Assembly: GCA_003694235.1 (NCBI GenBank)
Contig: RFKO01000027.1
Coordinates: 1-6,867, forward strand
From: Anaerolineae bacterium
GTDB taxonomy: Bacteria; Chloroflexota; Anaerolineae; Anaerolineales; UBA11858
Reading direction: 5' to 3'
Length of the DNA stretch: 6,867 nt
Shown here in pieces: positions 1 through 4,657 of this stretch. The position numbers and the translations under genes were made by a program. The notes under the pieces are model-generated. The model did no database searches, was not told where the DNA came from, and was given only the letters and a program-made list of their open reading frames with translations. Positions within the stretch are counted from its first letter, which is position 1. Every line of letters begins with the position of its first letter.

Positions 1-948
1 ACAATCCCTCCCCCTCCATCCCCCTCGCCCACCTTTACGCTCACTCCCTCCCCCCTGCCTCCCACGAACACGCCTCTCCCCACAGAAACACCCACGGCTG
101 CAATGACACTGACGCCCTCGCGAACACCCTATGCGGGCGCGCCGCGGATTGTGTTTACTTCTAATCGAGAGAAGCCAGATAAAGCAGGGTTGTACATCTT
201 TGACCCGGAGACAGGCGATGTCACACCTATGGATGTCAGGATAGCCAACGCCATTCTGCCTCGCTGGTCGCCGGACGGAAATAGTGTGCTGTTCGCTGTG
301 CCGGAGGTGTGGAATCTGTATTCTGTGTTGGCGGACGGCTCCCAGTTGACGCGTATCACGGATTTCCGTAGCAATAATGCCGACTGGTCGCCCGATGGCA
401 CACGGATCGTTTTTCAGTCCGATCATCAGAATGAGCCGGAAGACACGCCGGATATCTATATCCTCGATCTGGTCAGCGGCGAAGTGACGGAAATTCTGGA
501 CGATCCGCCCTCGGTGGATTTCAACCCACGCTGGTCGCCGGATGGCAGCCGGATTCTGTTTATCTCCAATCGCAACGGGAGTTTCGATATTTACACGATG
601 AGCGTGGATGGCACGGATATCGTTCAGGTTACCGACTCGAAGGAGCAGGAGCGCAGCGCGGACTGGTCGCCAGACGGTAGCCGCATTGTCTTCAGTTACT
701 CGCCAGGCGGACCGGTTGCCAACATTTACATCATCAATGCCGATGGCGATGTGAACAGTGTCGTGCGCCTGACCGATGGTAATGCGAGCGACAACTACCC
801 CACATGGTCGCCCGATGGACAGCAGGTGGTTTTCTCGTCCAACCGGAGTGGAAACTGGGATTTATGGGTGATCAATGCGGATGGGAGCGGGTTGACTCAA
901 CTGACCGATGATGCGTTCTACGATGGTTACCCCCATTGGGGCCCGTAA
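1..948 (+). CDS. C-terminal part of a protein with Pro/Thr-rich linker and TolB-like (PD40) beta-propeller; 5' end outside window
   Basis: The reading frame is open from the first base, so the gene is cut by the window edge; 315 residues are visible. An in-frame ATG at 103 has no Shine-Dalgarno sequence and sits inside a low-complexity stretch, so it is probably not the start. Residues 1 to about 40 are a Pro/Thr/Ser linker (13 Pro and 9 Thr in the first 34), typical of an extracytoplasmic tether. The rest is a beta-propeller with five WSPDG motifs (codons at 265, 385, 535, 664, 805), each followed by a hydrophobic strand such as RIVF or ILFISNR, and a degenerate sixth (HWGP) at the C-terminus. 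Blade spacing is 40-50 residues, as in the PD40/TolB propeller family. Such propellers usually bind proteins or ligands; no catalytic residues are evident. The missing N-terminus could be a kinase, signalling, protease or anchor domain, so the full function cannot be given. The gene converges on the operon ending at 1032. Confidence 0.88.
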   Translation, partial: TIPPPPSPSPTFTLTPSPLPPTNTPLPTETPTAAMTLTPSRTPYAGAPRIVFTSNREKPDKAGLYIFDPETGDVTPMDVRIANAILPRWSPDGNSVLFAVPEVWNLYSVLADGSQLTRITDFRSNNADWSPDGTRIVFQSDHQNEPEDTPDIYILDLVSGEVTEILDDPPSVDFNPRWSPDGSRILFISNRNGSFDIYTMSVDGTDIVQVTDSKEQERSADWSPDGSRIVFSYSPGGPVANIYIINADGDVNSVVRLTDGNASDNYPTWSPDGQQVVFSSNRSGNWDLWVINADGSGLTQLTDDAFYDGYPHWGP

Positions 949-999
949 CTGCTCGAGTGATCGCGCTTACGCGCGCCATCCATCAGAGAAAGGATAGAT

Positions 1000-1028
1000 C
1001 AAAGGGACGTGCAAGGCACGTCCCTTTG
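1000..1028. terminator. Hairpin between convergent genes, probable bidirectional terminator
   Basis: A perfect 13-bp stem (1000-1012 with 1016-1028, arm CAAAGGGACGTGC) closes a 3-nt loop. It lies about 50 nt after the plus-strand propeller gene and only 3 nt after the stop codon of the minus-strand gene at 1032. The AAA/TTT at the outer end of the stem helps in both directions, but the U tract after the stem is weak (GTGTTC on the plus side, no T run on the minus side). Transcription termination for both convergent genes is an inference from structure and position. Confidence 0.7.
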
Positions 1029-1031
1029 TGT

Positions 1032-1370
1032 TCAATTTGCCGGCGTGGCCGGAAGAGGTGGTTTAGTCTGGCGGTGGTGGAGCAACAGGCCAAGCAGGCC
1101 AGCCAGGGAAAACAACCCGCGGATGCCCACCACCAGCATCACCGCGCTACCAATTATCCCGCCGGCGAGCAGCCAGCCGCGCGGGGTGTGTTCCCCCAGC
1201 GATGAGGTTATCTGCATCCCCGTGTGCTCGCGGTTGAATTCGTTCATCAGGCGAGTGCGCAGATCCTGCACATAGGCGGGGCGGGGCTGCACCGGGGTCA
1301 GGCTTTCCGCCAGGCGCGCCTCAACCGTTGCCAGGTCAATCGTGTGCTTTCGGGGCCAAAGCCTTTTCAT
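1032..1370 (-). CDS. Small membrane protein, third gene of the sigma-degV operon, function unknown
   Basis: This protein has 112 residues. A Shine-Dalgarno GAGGTG (1376-1381) supports the ATG at 1370, and the gap to the degV stop codon is only 14 bp, so the two are almost certainly co-transcribed. The N-terminal half (1-64) is charged and soluble, with an Arg/Pro-containing helix-like stretch near 28-48 (PRPAYVQDLRTRLMNEF). A hydrophobic segment at about 65-82 and a second at about 85-97 form one or two membrane spans, followed by a short polar Pro-rich tail. There is no cysteine anywhere, so it lacks the HxxxCxxC zinc motif of classical ZAS anti-sigma factors. A soluble cytoplasmic head plus membrane anchor in a sigma-factor operon makes an anti-sigma or sigma-modulating role conceivable, but that rests on context only. 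I do not recognise a named family. Confidence 0.75.
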   Translation of the reverse strand: MKRLWPRKHTIDLATVEARLAESLTPVQPRPAYVQDLRTRLMNEFNREHTGMQITSSLGEHTPRGWLLAGGIIGSAVMLVVGIRGLFSLAGLLGLLLHHRQTKPPLPATPAN

Positions 1371-1384
1371 GATTTCACCTCGAT

Positions 1385-2227
1385 CTATTCCACCGGATAC
1401 GCCGCAATGCCGACGGTGCCCGGCCCAAGGTTGGCAGCAATGCCAATGGAGAGTTCATTTACCACCAGCATTTCGCAGTTTAAAGCCTGGCGCACGGCAG
1501 CTTCCAACTTGGCTCCGGCTTGAGGGTCGCGGGCATGGATCACTGCCACGTTCGCTTTGCGCTCACCCAGTTGCTGTCTGACGTAATTTACGAGGTAATC
1601 CAGGGAGCGTCCTCTGGTGCGCACCTTTTCTACCATATCCAGGATGCCATCGCGTAGCAAGGCAATGGGCTTGACATTGAGCACGGAGGCCAGGGCGGCC
1701 TGGAGCGTTTTCACCCGTCCGCTCATACGAGCATATTCCAGTGTGTCCAGCGCGAGGATGAGTACAATGTTCTCGCGAATGTGCTCCAGGCGTTTGATGA
1801 TCTCGTCAATGGTGGCGCCTTGCTGCTCCATCAAGCGCGCTTCGCGGAGCATAAAGCCCTGGATGGTGGTGCCGGCTGCCGAGTCAAAGGGGATGATGTT
1901 GTATTCATCCTGAAGCTCGCGGGCGGCCAGCACGGCGGATTCGTACGTTCCTGAGAGCTTTGCCGTAACATGCACAGACAGGATCGTGTCGCCAGGGTCG
2001 GCGATGCTGCGATACAGCTGGATGAATTGTTGCGGCGTTGGCTGGCTGGTTTTGGGAATCGTACCGCTGCTTTCTGCCAGCTGGTAGAACCCCTCATTGT
2101 CCAGGTCAACGCCCTGGAGAAACGTCTTTTCACCGAAGTGGATGTTGATCGGGATCAGGTTGATTTGATATTCATCCAGCCATTCGGCAGGGCAGTCTCC
2201 TGCTGTGTCCATAACCAGTCTTAACAT
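1385..2227 (-). CDS. DegV family protein (fatty-acid-binding)
   Basis: At 280 residues this has the usual DegV length. Members bind a long-chain fatty acid in the cleft between two alpha/beta domains; in Firmicutes relatives (FakB) the bound fatty acid is presented to a FakA kinase for phosphorylation. Family signatures seen in order: an N-terminal strand LRLVMDTAGDCP (canonical form roughly IVTDSTADLP), TSQPTP at 60-65, HVTAKLSGTYESA at 86-98 with the conserved SGTY segment, a DS pair at 115-116, LEYARMSGRV at 163-172, LNVKPI at 183-188 and the C-terminal GPGTVGI at 268-274. The start at 2227 is supported by an AAGGAAA Shine-Dalgarno (2232-2238). It is the middle gene of a three-gene operon, 21 bp after the sigma factor and 14 bp before the small membrane protein. 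No FakA-like kinase is visible here, so a phospholipid or fatty-acid role is from family knowledge, not context. The exact fatty acid cannot be read from sequence. Confidence 0.93.
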   Translation of the reverse strand: MLRLVMDTAGDCPAEWLDEYQINLIPINIHFGEKTFLQGVDLDNEGFYQLAESSGTIPKTSQPTPQQFIQLYRSIADPGDTILSVHVTAKLSGTYESAVLAARELQDEYNIIPFDSAAGTTIQGFMLREARLMEQQGATIDEIIKRLEHIRENIVLILALDTLEYARMSGRVKTLQAALASVLNVKPIALLRDGILDMVEKVRTRGRSLDYLVNYVRQQLGERKANVAVIHARDPQAGAKLEAAVRQALNCEMLVVNELSIGIAANLGPGTVGIAAYPVE

Positions 2228-2248
2228 GGTGTTTCCTTTTGCCTTGTG

Positions 2249-2845
2249 TCACTCTTTTTCGAATTCGTCCCGCAACGCCAGTAGCGTGCGGTGATACAGA
2301 CTTTTGATCGCTCCTTCGGTGCGACCCATGATCTGGCCGATCTCCGCGTTCGTCAGTTGATCAACGAACTTGAGAATCAACAGCTGTTGTCGTTCGGGTG
2401 GCAGCCTGCGGATGATTCTCATGAGTTCTTCGCGGCTCTCGTTTTTCAGCACGGCGGTTTCCGGCAAGTCGCCGCTGTAGGGTAGCGAGTACGCCGTTTG
2501 TTCCAGAGGAATATCTTTGCGGCGGCTGTTGTCGCGGTACCAGTTTGCCACCAGATTGTGTGCAATGCGATACAGCCAGGCGGCAAAGGGCAGTCCGCGG
2601 TTTTCGTAATTTTCGATGTGCCGGATAGCCCGCAGGAAGACCCGTTCTGTCAGGTCTTCGGCGTCCAGGTGATTGCTGGTGCGGTAATAAATGTAGTTGT
2701 AAATCCGCTCGACGTAGCGGTCGTATAATTCGCCGAAGGCCAGGCGATCACCCTGGATTGCCCGTTCGACCGCCTGGTCATCGGTTAAATCGGCATAGTT
2801 GATAGCCTGTTGGCGGCCGTTCGATCCTTTGGGTTTGCTTAACAT
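2249..2845 (-). CDS. RNA polymerase sigma factor, ECF / sigma-70 family (regions 2 and 4)
   Basis: With the start at 2845 the protein has 198 residues, a normal ECF size. Region 2 covers about 35-108: AFGELYDRYVERIYNYIYYR, then DAEDLTERVFLRA and FAAWLYRIAHNLVANWYRD, the core-binding and -10-recognition helices. An acidic/Pro linker follows. Region 4 covers about 137-190 (LPPERQQLLILKFVDQLTNAE, then IGQIMGRTEGAIKSLYHR), a helix-turn-helix that reads the -35 element. The frame stays open 25 codons further upstream to an ATG at 2920, but that extension is unlike the family and would run across the promoters in 2883-2908, so I chose 2845. The Shine-Dalgarno is only a modest AGGG very close to the ATG. 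It is the first gene of an operon with degV and a small membrane protein. No zinc-type anti-sigma factor is adjacent; its trigger is unknown. Confidence 0.92.
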   Translation of the reverse strand: MLSKPKGSNGRQQAINYADLTDDQAVERAIQGDRLAFGELYDRYVERIYNYIYYRTSNHLDAEDLTERVFLRAIRHIENYENRGLPFAAWLYRIAHNLVANWYRDNSRRKDIPLEQTAYSLPYSGDLPETAVLKNESREELMRIIRRLPPERQQLLILKFVDQLTNAEIGQIMGRTEGAIKSLYHRTLLALRDEFEKE

Positions 2846-2882
2846 AACCCTACCCAGCGGTAATAGTTGCTCATGGAAGGGA

Positions 2883-2891
2883 AGTATATCA
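2883..2891 (-). promoter_or_regulatory. Putative extended -10 promoter of the sigma-degV operon
   Basis: Read on the minus strand, 2891 to 2883 is TGATATACT, an extended -10 (TGn plus TATACT, one mismatch to TATAAT). A start about 7 nt downstream would give a leader of roughly 30 nt before the sigma-factor ATG at 2845. No good -35 hexamer is visible, which fits an extended -10 promoter. It lies back-to-back with the ssrA -10. Confidence 0.45.
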
Positions 2892-2899
2892 TGGGAATG

Positions 2900-2908
2900 T
2901 GGTATAAT
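2900..2908 (+). promoter_or_regulatory. Extended -10 promoter of ssrA (tmRNA)
   Basis: TGGTATAAT is a perfect TATAAT (2903-2908) with an upstream TG. Transcription would begin near 2914-2916, leaving a short leader of about 5-7 nt to be removed by RNase P before the mature 5' end at 2921. No convincing -35 hexamer is seen at 16-18 bp spacing. Confidence 0.7.
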
Positions 2909-2920
2909 TCCACTGGTCAT

Positions 2921-3324
2921 GGGGATGACAGGCTTCGACGGAAGAGGCTGGTCCCGGACTGCGAGCCGAGAGGCGCCGATCTCGTAAAATCAGCGCAAAA
3001 CCTAAAGTGCCAACCGCACTGACTATGCTGCTCTTCCTCTCGCTGCCTAGTGCAGGGAGTGCATGAGCGCACATCGGCCCCCAAGGGGCCGCGTCCTCTC
3101 GCTTCCGCTCTCTGGCCGGAGGCGGGAAGGGCGACACAAAGCCAGAGTGCGGTGCACGAGGCCGCTAAGTGCGCCTAAGAGGGGCTTTCGGGCCCCAGCG
3201 GCTGGTTGAGCGAACCCCTGGGTCGCTTGTGGGGCGCTCAACGAGGAGAAACAAGCGACTACGCTCGTAGAGGTCCGCGGGCTTAATCTTTCGGACGCGG
3301 GTTCGATTCCCGCCATCTCCACCA
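2921..3324 (+). ncRNA. ssrA: Transfer-messenger RNA (tmRNA, ssrA), one-piece
   Basis: tmRNA rescues ribosomes stalled on broken mRNAs: charged with alanine and bound by SmpB, it enters the A site, and its internal frame adds a degradation tag. The 5' end GGGGATGACAGGCTTCGACGG is the hallmark tmRNA start. Its first seven bases pair with 3314-3320 (CATCTCC, one G-U) to form the acceptor stem, followed by A and an encoded CCA at 3322-3324. The T arm is a 5-bp GCGGG/CCCGC stem (3297-3301, 3309-3313) with loop TTCGATT. The length of 404 nt is normal to slightly long for a one-piece tmRNA. The interior after the tag has several GC-rich hairpins, such as GGCCCC/GGGGCC near 3077-3091 and GGGGC/GCCCC near 3181-3196, as expected for the pseudoknot domain. 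It is flanked by its own promoter and terminator. smpB is not in this window. Confidence 0.97.
3009..3050 (+). other. tmRNA tag-peptide reading frame, ANRTDYAALPLAA
   Basis: After the A-rich segment CCTAAAGT the resume codon GCC (3009-3011) opens the frame A N R T D Y A A L P L A A, ending at TAG (3048-3050). The start A-N and end L-A-A match the conserved form of SsrA tags, whose hydrophobic C-terminus is recognised by ClpXP-type proteases. The first alanine comes from the charged tmRNA or is encoded by the resume codon by convention. The Pro in the otherwise usual ALAA ending (PLAA) is a small deviation. Confidence 0.93.
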
Positions 3325-3329
3325 TCATG

Positions 3330-3355
3330 AAACGGAGGGTTTCCCCTCCGTTTTT
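3330..3355 (+). terminator. Rho-independent terminator of ssrA
   Basis: A perfect 10-bp stem AAACGGAGGG (3330-3339) with CCCTCCGTTT (3344-3353) closes a TTTC loop and runs into a T tract (3351-3355). It begins 5 nt after the CCA end of the tmRNA, the expected position for ending the precursor. Confidence 0.92.
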
Positions 3356-3380
3356 GCTTATTCTGAATGGCGAATGCCGA

Positions 3381-3389
3381 TGTTATAAT
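3381..3389 (+). promoter_or_regulatory. Extended -10 promoter of the UPF0104-type gene, likely leaderless
   Basis: TGTTATAAT is a consensus extended -10 (TATAAT at 3384-3389). Only 7 nt separate it from the ATG at 3397, so transcription should start at or just before the A of the start codon. The poor match TTCTGA (3361-3366) sits at 17-bp spacing as a possible -35. No Shine-Dalgarno precedes the ATG, which is consistent with a leaderless mRNA. Confidence 0.65.
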
Positions 3390-3396
3390 CTCCCGC

Positions 3397-4413
3397 ATGC
3401 GAAAATTTTTGACCGCTGTTGTTCTCATGCTGGGGGTGATGTTTGTGATCACTCGCTTCGCGGAGATCAATGATATCTACCAGACGTTGCAGCAGGGAGA
3501 CTGGCGTTTTTTGTTGCTGGCGGCTCTGGTGGAGATTCTCTGGATGTTTAATCTGGGCGCCTCGTTCAAGGCAATTTTGCGCCTTTTGGGGGTGGAAGAA
3601 TCGTTGGGGCGTCTTGTGCTGGCCGTGATGGCGGCTAATTTTGTCAACATCGTTGCTCCTTCGGCGGGTATGGGGGGAGTGGCTGTGCTGATCTCTGAAG
3701 CTAAGGTGCGGGATTACTCGACGGGTAAAGCGACGGTGGCCTCTACGCTGTTCATCTTGCTGGACTATGTAGCCTTTTTCATGGTGCTGACCCTGGGGTT
3801 TATCGTGTTGATCCGACGCGATCGGCTGACGCCCGCGGAGATTGTCGCCTCCATCGTGATGCTGGTGCTGGCGCTGGCGCTGGCAGCCATTCTCATTCTG
3901 GGGATTCGTTCCGAAAAACAACTTGGCGGGTTGCTGGCATGGATGGCCAGGGTGGTCAACGCCCTCGTGCGTCCTTTTCGCCCCTCACATGGCGATTACC
4001 TTTCGGTGGAGAGAGCGCATCAGTTTGCCGCTGAGGTGGCGGAAGGTGTCCAGGCTTTGCGCGGCCGGACGCGTGAATTGATCGTGCCGCTTTTGCTGGC
4101 GCTCAACGGGAAAGCTTTAATGATCCTGGTGTTGTTTCTGGTCTTTGTGTCCACTCGTCGCCCTGTATCCATTGGCACGCTGATCGCCGGTTTCAGTATC
4201 GCTTTTCTCTTTACCATTGTTTCCCCTACGCCATCTGGGGTTGGGGTGGTGGAGTCTATCCTTACGCTGGCTTTGAATTCGTTCTTTATCCCTCTGGGTA
4301 CGGCGGCTGTGCTGGCGCTGACCTACCGCGCGATTACCTTTTGGATGCCCTTCCTGATTGGGCTGATTGCCTTCCGCTACCTCGGCGCGCCCAAACGGGC
4401 AGCGGAAGGCTAG
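3397..4413 (+). CDS. UPF0104 / lysylphosphatidylglycerol synthase TM-domain (flippase-like) membrane protein
   Basis: This is a 338-residue polytopic inner-membrane protein with about eight hydrophobic segments, at roughly 1-19, 36-56, 72-88, 114-138, 147-170, 228-251, 256-276 and 300-328. Family landmarks are NFVNIVAPSAGMGG (81-94), in the position of the family's P-x-x-G loop, and the strongly characteristic PTPSGVGVVES (277-287), matching the usual PxPgGlGvvE signature. This fold forms the flippase half of MprF; stand-alone members lack the GNAT-like aminoacyl-transferase half, as here, and some act in lipid or glycolipid handling. The substrate cannot be inferred. A frame-extended start exists at 3367, but it lies upstream of the -10 element, and the ATG at 3397 gives an N-terminus (MRKFLTAVVLMLG) fitting a first membrane helix. 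The gene stands alone between ssrA and a convergent clc gene. Confidence 0.88.
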   Translation: MRKFLTAVVLMLGVMFVITRFAEINDIYQTLQQGDWRFLLLAALVEILWMFNLGASFKAILRLLGVEESLGRLVLAVMAANFVNIVAPSAGMGGVAVLISEAKVRDYSTGKATVASTLFILLDYVAFFMVLTLGFIVLIRRDRLTPAEIVASIVMLVLALALAAILILGIRSEKQLGGLLAWMARVVNALVRPFRPSHGDYLSVERAHQFAAEVAEGVQALRGRTRELIVPLLLALNGKALMILVLFLVFVSTRRPVSIGTLIAGFSIAFLFTIVSPTPSGVGVVESILTLALNSFFIPLGTAAVLALTYRAITFWMPFLIGLIAFRYLGAPKRAAEG

Positions 4414-4447
4414 GCAGCGGCATACATTCCCGCCAGGGAAAGACAAG

Positions 4448-4484
4448 ACGGGGCAACTGGTTTGACCTTTGCCCGTTGCCCCGT
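4448..4484. terminator. Hairpin in the convergent spacer, possible terminator
   Basis: ACGGGGCAAC (4448-4457) pairs perfectly with GTTGCCCCGT (4475-4484) around a 17-nt loop, 35 nt after the stop codon of the UPF0104-type gene. There is no T run after it on the plus strand; on the minus strand the following bases (CTTGTCTTTC) are moderately T-rich. Position between two convergent genes suggests a terminator, but the long loop and weak U tract leave this open. The rest of 4414-4657 holds no credible gene. Confidence 0.45.
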
Positions 4485-4536
4485 GTTGGAAATCCTGCTG
4501 CGGCTATTGTGTTAGAGTTTGCTTGTTGCGCGCTCT

Positions 4537-4606
4537 CATCCGCAGAGGCCGCAAACTGTGCCGATTTTCTGTTGGCCCATCCGTGAATCCGCGTGATCTG
4601 CGGATG
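4537..4606. repeat. Cluster of short inverted and direct repeats (REP-like candidate)
   Basis: CATCCGCAGA (4537-4546) is the exact inverted copy of TCTGCGGATG (4597-4606). Inside, 4578-4606 is an imperfect palindrome starting CATCCG and ending CGGATG, with a perfect 6-bp stem ATCCGC/GCGGAT (4587-4592, 4600-4605). Direct repeats flank it: ATCCGTGA at 4579 and 4644, and GCAAACTG at 4551 and 4623. The sequence resembles, from memory, the short ATCCGTG/ATCTGCGGAT-type intergenic repeats dispersed in many environmental bacterial genomes. Only one unit is present here, so dispersal cannot be shown. Confidence 0.4.
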
Positions 4607-4657
4607 AAGTTGCAAGCCTGGCGCAAACTGCTCGAGGGTGGAAATCCGTGAGCGCCT

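Noticed and set aside
1..100. C-rich tract as a DNA repeat or structural element
   Set aside because: It is fully explained by in-frame Pro/Thr/Ser codons of the propeller protein's linker.
936..1581. Plus-strand open frames over the small membrane protein and the degV 3' end (936-1205, 1009-1275, 1224-1523, 1342-1581)
   Set aside because: They overlap the minus-strand coding genes and the terminator hairpin and show no family motif or ribosome binding site.
2846..2920. 25-residue N-terminal extension of the sigma factor to an ATG at 2920
   Set aside because: It would run over both promoter elements, is not like ECF N-termini, and starts one base from the tmRNA 5' end.
2997..3065. Alternative tmRNA tag frame beginning GCA at 2998 (AKPKVPTALTM, ending GSA)
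   Set aside because: It is longer than usual, lacks the A-N start and the hydrophobic LAA end, and the frame from GCC at 3009 fits all the tag hallmarks.
3047..3470. Minus-strand open frames over the tmRNA and beyond (e.g. 3047-3328, 3165-3470, with phrases such as MAGIEPASER and GGNRTRV)
   Set aside because: These are antisense readings of the tmRNA T-arm region. Such peptides are well-known spurious translations of structured tRNA/tmRNA ends, and the RNA gene explains the sequence.
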